Numbered from the stretch's first letter, positions 34,870-44,091 are shown. The stretch: DNA of 64,000 nt from an uncultured Latescibacterota bacterium (GCA_951813615.1 OX638377.1:5429739-5493738), one strand, 5' to 3'. Notes: generated by a model not told the origin, from the letters alone. Translations and numbers: made by a program.

Positions 34870-36471
34870 ATGCTCGTCGGATACGTCAGCAATGAACGCT
34901 ATGTCGCCTTGGCCGATATGCTATTTGAATTTCGCCGCGCCGGCCGGGTTGCAACGGCGCGCTCGACCATTTCAGGTGCAGTGTACGCAGACATCGAACC
35001 TGGAGAGTACGAGGTCATCTTGGGCGGGCCAGACCACGGTTCAAAGATCGTGCACATGGAGGTGCGGCAAGACCAGCCATACCAGTTTCGCCTACTGTCG
35101 GACGGGCTGCTGGGCTACATGTGGCCCAAATGCGTGCGCGGCGGGGAATGGGCCGAATTCCGGGTGCACGGGGTGGTCGAGTACGAACTGGAACTGTGGC
35201 GCTACGGTGCCGCAAAGGAGTTCATCCGCCGCATCGGCACGTTTGACGAACACGGGCCGCGGGCCAATATGCAGATCACACCCGACGGCGATTACACCCA
35301 GACTGGCGTGCAGTGGAATAAGCACGGGTACCACAGCAAGGCACTGAACCAATTCGTCGAGGCTCCCCAGCACTCGGGGCTGTACTACCTGCACGCCCGC
35401 GACAAAGAAGGACGCTTCTTTACCTTCCCCTGGGTCGTGGCACCGACTCAATCCACAGCACCGGTGGCAGTGCTGGCCTCGGACATCAACTGGAACGCGT
35501 ACAATAGCTTTGGCGGCCGCAGCAACTACATCCACGCCGATTGCTTTCCCGCTACGCCGACCATCAACTCGCGCCTCGAACTAAAGCGCTACACCGAAAA
35601 AGAGCACCGCACGTACAATGCAAAGACGTACGCGCCACTGTCGCTGGAACGACCCGACCCGTACAACCACATCGACGAGGACGAAGGGCTGACCGATCCC
35701 ATTGCCGGTCGCCAGGGCTGCCACATGGCCGCGGCTGAATGGCGCTTGTTCGGCTGGATGGAGCGCCAGGGCATTGACTACGACTTATACGGAGAGACGC
35801 AATTCCACTTTGACCAAGTGCCGCTCGACCAGTACAAAGTGCTGGTGATCAGCACTCATCCCGAGTACTGGTCCAAGGAGATGTACTTCCGGCTCAAGCA
35901 CTGGGTATTCGAGCGCGGTGGGCGCTTGCTGTACTTAGGCGGCAACGGCCTCAACTGCGAGGTCGAATTCCTCGACGACCACCGCATCGTGTACCACAAT
36001 ACCAACTGGAGCCATTCCGAGCCCCAATTCGCCGTGGACGGGCGGGAGTACGAGAGCCGCTTTGACCGACGGGTGGAATCAGAGGCCAACTTATTGGGCG
36101 TGGTCTTTTCCTATAGCGGCATCATGACCGCCGCACCGTATCGGGTATTGGACGATACCCACTGGTGTTTTGCGGGGACGGGCCTGAAAAACGGCGATGT
36201 CTTCGGCGAAAAAAGCCTGCATCAGCGCATACCGGGCGGGGCCTCGGGCCACGAAACCGACAAGATCTCGCCGCAGTCGCCGGCCAATACGCGGCTGTTG
36301 GCCAAGGGGCTCAACCCGGAAGAAGGCGGGGCCGAGATCGTCGAGCACACGACCGCCAGCGGCGGTGCCGTCTTTTCCGTGGGTTCCATCTGTTGGCCGG
36401 CTTCCATTTTGGTGGACGAGGCCGTGGCCAAAATCACGGAAAACGCCATCCGTCGGTATCTGGCCGACTAG
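34870..36471 (+). CDS. N,N-dimethylformamidase beta-subunit-like protein
   Basis: 533 residues. 'MLVGYVSNERYVALADMLFE' then a beta-rich carbohydrate-binding-like N-terminal part, and from ~residue 190 the DMFase large-subunit C-terminal domain: 'WNAYNSFGGRSNYIHA', 'DYDLYGETQFHF', 'VLVISTHPEYWSKEMYF' and 'YLGGNGLNCEV'. In true DMFase a mononuclear Fe is bound by Tyr/Glu residues of this domain; similar genes are widespread without a small subunit, as here (no DmfA1 nearby). Amide hydrolase activity is therefore uncertain. GAGAGGAC precedes the ATG. Confidence 0.8.
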   Translation: MLVGYVSNERYVALADMLFEFRRAGRVATARSTISGAVYADIEPGEYEVILGGPDHGSKIVHMEVRQDQPYQFRLLSDGLLGYMWPKCVRGGEWAEFRVHGVVEYELELWRYGAAKEFIRRIGTFDEHGPRANMQITPDGDYTQTGVQWNKHGYHSKALNQFVEAPQHSGLYYLHARDKEGRFFTFPWVVAPTQSTAPVAVLASDINWNAYNSFGGRSNYIHADCFPATPTINSRLELKRYTEKEHRTYNAKTYAPLSLERPDPYNHIDEDEGLTDPIAGRQGCHMAAAEWRLFGWMERQGIDYDLYGETQFHFDQVPLDQYKVLVISTHPEYWSKEMYFRLKHWVFERGGRLLYLGGNGLNCEVEFLDDHRIVYHNTNWSHSEPQFAVDGREYESRFDRRVESEANLLGVVFSYSGIMTAAPYRVLDDTHWCFAGTGLKNGDVFGEKSLHQRIPGGASGHETDKISPQSPANTRLLAKGLNPEEGGAEIVEHTTASGGAVFSVGSICWPASILVDEAVAKITENAIRRYLAD

Positions 36472-36490
36472 GGAAAAACAGTTCCACAAT

Positions 36491-37237
36491 TCAATAGGTC
36501 GCCCGACCGCCGCTCACGTCAAAGCACTGGCCCGTGGCAAAGGTCGATTCGTCCGATACTAGGAACAGAATGGTCGCCGCCACTTCTTCGGGGCGGCCCA
36601 AGCGGCCGAGGGGAATTTTGGCGGTCAAGAAATCGACGCGGTCCTGGTCCATGCCCTGCAATATCGGCGTGTCAATCAGGGCCGGAGCCACGCAATTGAC
36701 GCGGATGCCGCAGTCTAAAACCTCTTTGGCCAGCGTCTTAGTAAAGCAGATGACGCCCGCCTTGGATACAGAGTAGGGTGCCATATTGGCGTTGCCTTCT
36801 TTGCCGGAGATAGAGGCCAGCGAGCAGATGACCCCGCTCTGTTGCGGTAGCATGTAGCGCAGGGCCGCCTGCGAGCACAGAAAGGTTCCCTTGAGATTGA
36901 TGTCGAGGACGCGGTCCCAGTCGTCTTCGGCCAAGTCTTTGACCGGCGTGTCCGTGCCGACAATGCCGGCGTTGTTCACCAAGATGTCGACGCCGCCCAA
37001 CTGGTCGGCAACTTGGGCAAAGGCCCGGTCAACCGAAGCGGCTTGGGCCACATCAGCGGCAAGGCCGATGGTCGAACCGCCGATTTCAGCAGCCGTCCGT
37101 TGCGCACCGTCGGCGTCGATATCTAAGATGGCCACCTGGGCACCCTCGGCGGCAAGGCGCTGGGCAATGGCGCGGCCTATGCCGCGCGCGGCACCGGTGA
37201 CAATGGCGTTTTTTCCCTTGAGAGGTTGCGGGTCCAT
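36491..37237 (-). CDS. Short-chain dehydrogenase/reductase (FabG-like)
   Basis: 248 residues. 'VTGAARGIGRAIA' cofactor turn (T-G-x3-G-x-G), 'DILVNNAGIVG', catalytic Ser in 'ICSLASISG', Tyr-x3-Lys in 'PYSVSKAGV'. Asp after the second strand ('ILDIDADG') favours NAD(H). Convergent with the dimethylformamidase-like gene. Substrate unknown. Confidence 0.9.
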   Translation of the reverse strand: MDPQPLKGKNAIVTGAARGIGRAIAQRLAAEGAQVAILDIDADGAQRTAAEIGGSTIGLAADVAQAASVDRAFAQVADQLGGVDILVNNAGIVGTDTPVKDLAEDDWDRVLDINLKGTFLCSQAALRYMLPQQSGVICSLASISGKEGNANMAPYSVSKAGVICFTKTLAKEVLDCGIRVNCVAPALIDTPILQGMDQDRVDFLTAKIPLGRLGRPEEVAATILFLVSDESTFATGQCFDVSGGRATY

Positions 37238-37276
37238 CTGGTTTTCTAAGCTCCCCAGCTAGCGATAGATTAATCG

Positions 37277-37292
37277 CCGCCAAAATTGGCGG
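37277..37292. promoter_or_regulatory. Operator-like palindrome in the SDR / CRTAC1 divergent region
   Basis: CCGCCAA-AA-TTGGCGG, a perfect 7+7 inverted repeat with a 2-base centre, in the 145-base region between the divergent SDR and CRTAC1 genes. Shape and position suit a dimeric regulator; none is encoded next to it. Confidence 0.35.
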
Positions 37293-37382
37293 ACATTCTA
37301 GTGATTGAAGGTAGCCATCGCGGCGAAACCATTGCAGATTGACTTACGTGGTTTTTAGTATGGCGATACCGAGGAAGAAGCA

Positions 37383-39083
37383 ATGCCCAATGATAGGCTT
37401 TCCAAAGGCAGTAGAGCAAATGTGGTGACGGTGGTTTTGCTGCTGGCCTCAATCCTCACCAAAGCGGCAGCCGAGACTCGCTTCGTCGAGGTGCAGTCGG
37501 GGATTGACTTTGCCAATGTCTCAGGCTCTCCCGAGAAGAAGTACATAATTGAGACCCAAGCCGCGGGTGTAACGGCGTGGGACTACGATCTCGATGGAGA
37601 TCCCGATTTGTACTTCACCATTGGGTCTCACCTCAAAGGAGAAGGAGCGCCGGCAAACGCCCTATTTCGCAACGAGGGCGGGCAGTTCGCCAACGCAACA
37701 GCAGGTAGCGGCGCGGGCTTGCAGGGATGGAGCATGGGGGCCACGCCGGCCGACTACGACCTCGACGGCGACGACGATCTCTACGTCACGCGCTGGGGTC
37801 ACAACGCCTTGCTCCGCAATGAGGGCGGGGGGCGCTTCACCAATGTCGCTGCGCTCGCCAAAGTCGATGACAATCGCTGGGCAATAGGCGCGGCATTCGC
37901 CGATTACGACCTCGACGGCGATCTCGATCTCTACGTCGCAAACTACATCGAGTTCGAGCTCAATGGTCCCCCATTCTACGACAAGTGGTGTAATCACAGG
38001 GGAATAAAGGCCGCTTGCGGTCCGGCTGGCTTCAACGCAGAGAGAGATGTTTTATTTCGCAACGACGGAAACGGCAGCTTCAGTGACGTGAGCGCGGCTG
38101 CGGGGATTGACGATCCTCCCCGTTATGGCATGCAAGTCGCTTGGGGCGATTTCGACGCAGATGGCGATCTCGACGCGTACGTGGCCAACGATGGACACGC
38201 CAATTCCCTCTTGCGCAACGACGGTCGCGAGAAATTTGCTGATATCGGCATATCATCGGGTGCGGCCTTCAGCGGCGATGGCCGATCCCAAGCTGGGATG
38301 GGGGTGGCTCTTGGCGACGGCGACGGCGACGGCTTGTGCGACATCTTCGTCACCAATTTCTCCCAGGACCACAACACGTACTACGAGAATACAGGCACTG
38401 GATTTTTCACCGACATCAGCGGCCAAGCCGGGCTAGCCGGCAGTAGCCGCCCTTTCATGGGGTGGGCCACCTTCTTTTTCGACTACGACGGCGATACCGA
38501 CCTCGATCTGTTCGTCGCCAACGGCCACCTCATGCCTGCCATTGACCATGCCGGTAGCGGGCTACACTACGCGCAGACAAACCAGCTATACCGCAATGAC
38601 GAAGGCCGCAGATTTACAGAGGTCAGCGGGCGCGCTGGTCCTGGATTTGGCTTGGCGAGGATAAGTCGCGGCGCAGTCCATGGCGATCTGGACGACGACG
38701 GCGATCCCGATATAGTAGTGGCCAATCTCGACGCACCGCCGAGTTTACTGCGCAACGACGGCGAGCGCATCCATCACTGGCTAGGACTGGACCTGCATGG
38801 TCCACCTGGAAATCCCCACGGGATTGGTGCCTACGTCCTAGTGCGTTCGGGGGGCCGCGAGCAGCATCGCCAAGTATTCAGCGGCGACGGGTTTATGGGG
38901 CAAAACGACCCGCGTCTCTTCATCGGGCTGGGAACAGCGCGCCTAGTAGACCGCTTGGAGGTGCGCTGGCCTTCCGGGCTGGTGCAGCACTACCAGAACC
39001 TGACCGCAGATCGTCTCTATCTGCTCCACTACCAAGACGGACTCACAGTCCGAGGAGATGGGGAGAGGATGGGTCCCGAATGA
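37383..39083 (+). CDS. CRTAC1-family secreted protein (FG-GAP/VCBS repeats + ASPIC/UnbV)
   Basis: 566 residues with an N-terminal hydrophobic signal segment (~residues 14-30). Repeated calcium-binding blades of the type D-x-D-x-D-G-D-x-D are plain ('WDYDLDGDPDLYFT', 'DYDLDGDDDLYVT', 'DFDADGDLDAYV', 'DYDGDTDLDLFVANG'), forming a beta-propeller as in integrin alpha chains. The last ~100 residues are the ASPIC/UnbV domain ('GIGAYVLVRSGGREQHRQV', 'EVRWPSGLVQHYQN'). Likely an extracytoplasmic adhesion or binding protein. Stop overlaps the TPR gene start as ATGA. Confidence 0.9.
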   Translation: MPNDRLSKGSRANVVTVVLLLASILTKAAAETRFVEVQSGIDFANVSGSPEKKYIIETQAAGVTAWDYDLDGDPDLYFTIGSHLKGEGAPANALFRNEGGQFANATAGSGAGLQGWSMGATPADYDLDGDDDLYVTRWGHNALLRNEGGGRFTNVAALAKVDDNRWAIGAAFADYDLDGDLDLYVANYIEFELNGPPFYDKWCNHRGIKAACGPAGFNAERDVLFRNDGNGSFSDVSAAAGIDDPPRYGMQVAWGDFDADGDLDAYVANDGHANSLLRNDGREKFADIGISSGAAFSGDGRSQAGMGVALGDGDGDGLCDIFVTNFSQDHNTYYENTGTGFFTDISGQAGLAGSSRPFMGWATFFFDYDGDTDLDLFVANGHLMPAIDHAGSGLHYAQTNQLYRNDEGRRFTEVSGRAGPGFGLARISRGAVHGDLDDDGDPDIVVANLDAPPSLLRNDGERIHHWLGLDLHGPPGNPHGIGAYVLVRSGGREQHRQVFSGDGFMGQNDPRLFIGLGTARLVDRLEVRWPSGLVQHYQNLTADRLYLLHYQDGLTVRGDGERMGPE

Positions 39084-40447
39084 GGCGACGACTCTCGCTA
39101 GGCACCTTGCTGTTACTCAAGGCGATTCTCGTTCTAGCTTCGCATATCGCGGGCTGCGGCCATCAAGAAGAACGGCCTGCTCCTCAGATTGCGGAGGTTG
39201 GAACGGCCCCCCCTGCTGCGGCTGCCGCCACCGACAAGGCGCACAATCTGCTCAATGTGCGTCAGCCCGAGGAAGCGGAACGAATCCTCAGAGAAGCCTT
39301 GGAGGTCGCCCCGGATCACGCCCAACTCAACAATTTGCTCGGCGCAGCCCTAGTGGAGCTCAGCCGCTTTACAGAGGCCGAGGCCCACTTCCGCAGAGCA
39401 GCAGAGCTGGATCCAACCCTAGCGGACCCCTTGGCCAGACTCGGCTGGCTTCTATACGAAAAGCAGGGGAAGGCGATGGAGGCCAAGGCACTGTTGCAGC
39501 AGAGCCTAGAACTCGACCCTGACCACGAGCGGGCTCGCTATACACTGGGGCTCGTCCACCAGCGCGAGGGCGAACTGGACAGCGCCACCGTGGTGTACGC
39601 CAGCTTGGTGAAACGAATACCATCGGCCGAAGCCCACCGCCAACTGGGCCTGACCTATCTGCAGCAAGGCAAACTGGAACGCGCCCAGCGATCCCTCCAA
39701 GAAGCGGCGCGTTGGTCCCCGTACGACCCCCAGACCCTAGTGGGGTTAGGCCAGGCAATGGCCCGCCAAGGCAAGGCCGACAGCGCCCGGCTGATCCTCA
39801 AGGGGGCGGAGAGAATACGCCAAGAGGAGGAGGAACTCCGCCCTCTGCGCGACGCCGCCACGCGCTATCCGAATCGTCCCCAGTCGCACTTCAACTTGGG
39901 GGTGGCGTACGCCCGCATGGGACGATTGGTGCTGGCGCAGCAGACGTACCGGCGAGCGTTGGAAACGGATCCTTCGTACGGGCGCGCTTACAAGGGCCTC
40001 GGAACTCTTGCGATGTCTGCGGGAGAGTTGGAGCAAGCCGAAATTCTCTTTGTGGAAGCCCTCGCGCGCGACTCGACCTTGGCCACGGCGCACAACAACC
40101 TAGGGCTGATCTACCACGCCAGAGGCCGCCATGCTGAAGCCATTGAGCAATTTGGGGCAGCTACTCGCGACGCTCCGCAACAGGCCCCTCTTTGGGCCAA
40201 TGTAGCACGGGCCTACCGCGATCTGGGACAGGCCGAGCAAGCGCGCCGAACGGCAGCAAAGGCCCTGGCGATCGACTCTACACTGCACGGAGCGAGGGAG
40301 ATACTCGGAGACGCGTATTTCTTGGACGGGGCGCTGGAGAAGGCGCTAGAGAACTGGCGTCGCGTCGCGGAGACAACATCTGGCGATACAGCGCTGACCG
40401 CCAAGATTGAGCGGGCCGAGCGAGAGTTAGAGGGCAGAATGCGATGA
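39080..40447 (+). CDS. TPR-repeat lipoprotein
   Basis: 455 residues. Signal peptide with lipobox 'HIAGC' (Cys ~26) predicts a lipid anchor. Then about ten TPR units, for example 'AQLNNLLGAALVELSRFTEA', 'AHRQLGLTYLQQGKLERA', 'SHFNLGVAYARMGRLVLA' and 'AHNNLGLIYHARGRHAEA'. It overlaps both flanking CRTAC1 genes by four bases (ATGA), so the three proteins are almost certainly made together and may form one complex. Confidence 0.88.
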   Translation: MRRRLSLGTLLLLKAILVLASHIAGCGHQEERPAPQIAEVGTAPPAAAAATDKAHNLLNVRQPEEAERILREALEVAPDHAQLNNLLGAALVELSRFTEAEAHFRRAAELDPTLADPLARLGWLLYEKQGKAMEAKALLQQSLELDPDHERARYTLGLVHQREGELDSATVVYASLVKRIPSAEAHRQLGLTYLQQGKLERAQRSLQEAARWSPYDPQTLVGLGQAMARQGKADSARLILKGAERIRQEEEELRPLRDAATRYPNRPQSHFNLGVAYARMGRLVLAQQTYRRALETDPSYGRAYKGLGTLAMSAGELEQAEILFVEALARDSTLATAHNNLGLIYHARGRHAEAIEQFGAATRDAPQQAPLWANVARAYRDLGQAEQARRTAAKALAIDSTLHGAREILGDAYFLDGALEKALENWRRVAETTSGDTALTAKIERAERELEGRMR

Positions 40448-42165
40448 CCCGAGTATGGGAAAGAACTAGGCTGATCATAGTGCTCCACATCATCGCCAAT
40501 CCGCTCGGAGCAACGGACCCGACGCCAGTCCGCTTCGTAGATGTGGCCGAGGAGACGGGCTTGGTATTTCACCATGAGACCGGAGCTTGGGGAGGCCACT
40601 ACCTGCCCGAGACGATGGGAGGAGGGGTCTGCGTTCTCGATTTCGACGGAGACGGGCGGCTTGATGTCTACGCGGTCAACGGCGCTCCCGTAGTCCCTCC
40701 GCCCAAAACCTCCGGCAAGGCACCCGTCAACGCCCTTTTCCGCCAGACTGCCACAGGGCGTTTTGCCGAAGTGGGTGCTGCGGTGGGGGTTGACCACGGC
40801 GGGATTGGCATGGGCTGTGCGGTCGGCGATTGCGACAATGACGGCGACCCGGATCTCCTCGTGACCAACTACGGATTCGATACATTCTACCGCAACAACG
40901 GGAACGGCCAGTTCGACGAGGTCTCTAGCTCCGCCGGGCTCAACGACAGCCTATGGAGCACGGGTGCTGCTTTCGGCGACGTCGATCTGGATGGTGACTT
41001 AGACCTGTATGTGGTCCACTACGTCGAATTTGATCCCGAGCGTCAAACAGGGGAAATGGCTCCCTACCTCGCCGATCTGTCACTGGCCCGGGTAGAGGGC
41101 GAAGAGTTGCCAGCAGCCTATCCGCGACCCTCCAGTTTTCCCGCGAGTCCAGATCGCCTGCTGCGCAACGAAAATGGGCGGTTTGCCGACATCAGCGACC
41201 AGACGAACACAGACGTTATTGCCGGCAGGGGGCTGGGGGTTGTCTTCGGCGACTACAACCTCGACGGTTGGCCCGACCTCTACGTCGCCAACGACGGAAA
41301 TCCCAACTTCCTCTACCACAACCGAGGAGATGGGAGCTTCGAGGAAGCGGGAGCGGCCTCGGGGACGGCCTACGGACTGTCGGGGCAGGCCGAGGCTGGT
41401 ATGGGAGTTGACTTCGGGGACTACGACAACAACGGCTTTCCAGACCTCGCGGTCACCAATTTCCAGGGAGAGCCAAACGATCTCTACCAAAACACGGGGA
41501 TGGGTTTCTTTGCCAACGCCACGTACAGCTCGGGAACCGGGTGGGTGACGCTCCCTTTCCTCGGGTTTGGGACTGCGTTTTTCGACTTTGATAACGATGG
41601 ATGGCTCGACCTATTCGTCGCCAATGGGCACGTCTTGGATAACGTCGAGCGTTTCGACCCATCCACTTCCTACCCGCAGCGCAATCTGCTGTTCCATAAC
41701 AACGGAGCAGCCAAGGGTGGAGAAAATCGGTTCGTCGAAGTGAGCGCTGAATCCGGACCGGGGATGGCCCAAGTTCGAGTGAGCCGGGGGAGTGCCGTCG
41801 CAGACTGGAATGCAGACGGCGCTGTCGATCTGCTAGTAGCCAATATCGGCGAACGGCTTTCCTTGTTGCGCAACGAAGGGGGAAATGGGCATCACTGGCT
41901 CGGAGTGAAGCTGCAAGGACAATCTAGCAACCGAGACGGAATTGGCGCACAGGTCTGCGTTCGGGCTGGAGAGCTGAGACAGTGCCGAGAAGTACGGGGG
42001 GCCGGAAGCTACCTAAGTCACAGCGAGCTGCGGCTCCACTTCGGCCTAGGGTCGCACGCCGCAGTGGATTCAGTCTCAGTGCGTTGGCCCGCCGGTGGCG
42101 TGCAGCATCTGGTCAACGTGGAGACGGATCAAACGCTGTTTGTGCTAGAGTCCCCTACTGACTAG
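40444..42165 (+). CDS. CRTAC1-family secreted protein (FG-GAP/VCBS repeats + ASPIC/UnbV)
   Basis: 573 residues, paralogous in layout to the gene at 37383. N-terminal hydrophobic stretch 'LIIVLHIIANPLGAT', characteristic CRTAC1 opening 'FHHETGAWGGHYLPETMGGG', Ca-binding blades ('DFDGDGRLDVYAVNG', 'DCDNDGDPDLLVTNYG', 'DVDLDGDLDLYVV', 'DFDNDGWLDLFVANGH'), and terminal ASPIC/UnbV ('GIGAQVCVRAGELRQCREV', 'VRWPAGGVQHLVN'). Last gene before the palindromic element. Confidence 0.9.
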   Translation: MTRVWERTRLIIVLHIIANPLGATDPTPVRFVDVAEETGLVFHHETGAWGGHYLPETMGGGVCVLDFDGDGRLDVYAVNGAPVVPPPKTSGKAPVNALFRQTATGRFAEVGAAVGVDHGGIGMGCAVGDCDNDGDPDLLVTNYGFDTFYRNNGNGQFDEVSSSAGLNDSLWSTGAAFGDVDLDGDLDLYVVHYVEFDPERQTGEMAPYLADLSLARVEGEELPAAYPRPSSFPASPDRLLRNENGRFADISDQTNTDVIAGRGLGVVFGDYNLDGWPDLYVANDGNPNFLYHNRGDGSFEEAGAASGTAYGLSGQAEAGMGVDFGDYDNNGFPDLAVTNFQGEPNDLYQNTGMGFFANATYSSGTGWVTLPFLGFGTAFFDFDNDGWLDLFVANGHVLDNVERFDPSTSYPQRNLLFHNNGAAKGGENRFVEVSAESGPGMAQVRVSRGSAVADWNADGAVDLLVANIGERLSLLRNEGGNGHHWLGVKLQGQSSNRDGIGAQVCVRAGELRQCREVRGAGSYLSHSELRLHFGLGSHAAVDSVSVRWPAGGVQHLVNVETDQTLFVLESPTD

Positions 42166-42300
42166 CTGACGTTACGCCTTGTAGGGGCAACCCTCGTGGT
42201 TGCCCTCGTCGGAGCCCGCTGGCTGAGTACGCGGTGTCGCTTGGGCGTCCACAAGGGACGCCCCTACATCTAGCGGTTCGGCCCAGAGGCGTAACGTCAG
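42166..42300. repeat. 135-bp MITE/REP-like composite palindrome
   Basis: Perfect 14-bp terminal inverted repeats CTGACGTTACGCCT (42166-42179) and AGGCGTAACGTCAG (42287-42300). Inside these are GTAGGGGC/GCCCCTAC inner repeats and two hairpins, GGGCAACC-CTCGT-GGTTGCCC and GGGCGTCC-ACAAG-GGACGCCC. It begins directly after the CRTAC1 stop codon and contains no reading frame. Related ends occur at 14612-14625 and 29319-29332. Confidence 0.75.
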
Positions 42301-42444
42301 TTAAATTACTTGACGAACTTAGGTTGTAGAGATTATCTTGACCAACACTTTAGATAATTTTTATAAGTTGTTGATAAATAAAGATTTATGATAATAGGAT
42401 TTTTGTATTCACAAACTGCTAAAAAATAAATACTTACGAACTAT
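42301..42444 (+). promoter_or_regulatory. Very AT-rich leader/promoter region of the surface-gene cluster
   Basis: 144 bases with about 24% G+C by hand count, against roughly 60% around it. Best promoter match is TTGACC (42338-42343), 18 bases, TATAAG (42362-42367), giving a ~70-base leader. A-tracts before the start codon replace any Shine-Dalgarno sequence for the gene at 42445. Confidence 0.45.
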
Positions 42445-44088
42445 ATGGAGCCAAGAATCGTCCTCGCCCTAATAGCCGTCTCAGTGGTCTCCTGCGGGCA
42501 AGGGGATCCGGTCGTTGCCCGAGTCGGCAACGCCGAAATCTCGCTGTCGCAGGTGGAGCGGTTTGTAGAACGGCTGCCCCAAGGGCTACGCAGCCAGGAT
42601 ACCGACCGCGTCGCGATCGCGGATCACGTCTGGTCGCTCATCGACCACCACCTCATTCTCGCGGAAGCCCATCGACGAGGGCTGGCTGCCGACGCCGAGA
42701 TTCAGCGCAAACTAGTCCACCAAGAACGCCGTTGGCTGGCGCAGCTGTACAGGGAGCGGAGCGGGATCGCGGAAATCGCGGTTTCCGCAGACGATGTAGA
42801 GCGGACCTTTCTCCGCCTGGGGTTCGATAAGGAGCGCCTCCTCACCCGGCTCATCGTCGCCGACGAAAACCTGCTAGCGGAAGCCCTCGGGCGCGTTCGT
42901 TCTGGAGCGGAGTTAGCTGAGGTGGCGCATTCGTACGGAGCGATGGATTCGCTCGCGCTAGGGGATGGGACCGTCGGCTGGATCGGCCGCGAGGCCCTAG
43001 CTCGCTACCGCATACCAGAGGAAGTGTTCTTCTCCATCCAAGATAGGCGGCTTGCTCCTGTCGCCGACTTGGGCGGGGCGTGGCAGATCTACCAGTTCGA
43101 GAATACGCGCTCGCGGCCCTTGGCGGATGTGTGGGATCTGGTGCACGAACGGACGCTTAGGGAGCGCCGGAGCCGGCAAAGCCACCAAGAGTACGAGCAA
43201 CTGGCCCACCAGCTAGCGCTTCGCGTGAGGCCGGAAGGAATGGAAGCCGCCCTCGCACTCGGCGGTGCTGGGGTCGCTCCCCAGAGCATAGCGGAGCCAT
43301 TGGGTGCCCCAGTGCTGTGCGACTTCGACGGAGACTCGCTGACCGTGCGCGACTTTTTGACCGCATTGCTGCGCATTGGCTTCCGCGGTGCCTTGAGGGA
43401 CAGCGGCCACGTGATGCAGTTGGCGAGCTCCGAGGTGCTGCCAATCTACCTGTTCGCCGCGGCGGCCCGTAGCCAAGCGTGGGATAAAGAGCCCGAGTTC
43501 CAAGAATTCGCCGAGAAGAAGAAGCAACAGTTGATGTTGGAAGCTCTTGAGGAGCAGGCCGCGGCAGAGAGCGGACCTATGGAGGAAAAGGATCTCCGCG
43601 CGTATTACGACCGCAATAAGGGGCAGTTCCGGGTGCCAGAATCCGTCGTCATCCGGCGTCTCTATGTGGATACCTATGAACAGGCGCGGGATTTGCGCGA
43701 GGAGATCGATGCGGGAGCAGAACTCGTCGCCCTCCTCGAACGCCCATTAGTCGCCCGCCACGTCCACCCCCAGTTGCAGGGGGTACGGAGATTTTTCCGC
43801 ATTCACGAGGCGCACTTTCCGGAGTTGGTCGCAGGGGCGTTCGGTGCCGCGACGGGCGATGTCGTAGGCCCAGTGCCGGTCGGAGACGGCTTTGCGGTCT
43901 TTGAGGTGCTAGGGCACCTAGAGCCGGGGGTGCAGCCGTATGACGAAGCCCGCCCAGAAGCGCGCCGATTGCTGCTCAAGGCGAGAAAGGACGAAGCTAT
44001 GGCTGGCCTTATTCGCAAGCTCAGGGAGCAACACCAAAACCAAATAACGCTCTACGACCTTCCCCTTGGTGAGGTGGAGGAATTGTAG
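42445..44088 (+). CDS. SurA-like peptidyl-prolyl isomerase lipoprotein, two parvulin domains
   Basis: 547 residues. Lipobox 'VVSC' puts a lipidated Cys at 17. 'VVARVGNAEISLSQVERFVE' is the SurA-N entry strand and helix. The first parvulin-like domain (~110-235) has 'VRSGAELAEVAHSYG' and 'GDGTVGWIGREALARY'; the second (~385-510) has 'RVPESVVIRRLYVDTYEQAR', 'FRIHEAHFPELVAGAFGA' and 'GDVVGPVPVGDGFAVFEV'. Such proteins chaperone outer-membrane and secreted proteins in the periplasm. It begins the run of secreted genes and overlaps none but lies 3 bases before A1, so it is probably their dedicated folding factor. Confidence 0.82.
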   Translation: MEPRIVLALIAVSVVSCGQGDPVVARVGNAEISLSQVERFVERLPQGLRSQDTDRVAIADHVWSLIDHHLILAEAHRRGLAADAEIQRKLVHQERRWLAQLYRERSGIAEIAVSADDVERTFLRLGFDKERLLTRLIVADENLLAEALGRVRSGAELAEVAHSYGAMDSLALGDGTVGWIGREALARYRIPEEVFFSIQDRRLAPVADLGGAWQIYQFENTRSRPLADVWDLVHERTLRERRSRQSHQEYEQLAHQLALRVRPEGMEAALALGGAGVAPQSIAEPLGAPVLCDFDGDSLTVRDFLTALLRIGFRGALRDSGHVMQLASSEVLPIYLFAAAARSQAWDKEPEFQEFAEKKKQQLMLEALEEQAAAESGPMEEKDLRAYYDRNKGQFRVPESVVIRRLYVDTYEQARDLREEIDAGAELVALLERPLVARHVHPQLQGVRRFFRIHEAHFPELVAGAFGAATGDVVGPVPVGDGFAVFEVLGHLEPGVQPYDEARPEARRLLLKARKDEAMAGLIRKLREQHQNQITLYDLPLGEVEEL

Positions 44089-44091
44089 CGG

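Noticed and set aside
42301..42444. AT-rich stretch as a replication origin or CRISPR leader
   Set aside because: No repeated DnaA-box-like sites and no CRISPR repeats nearby; a promoter explanation is simpler.
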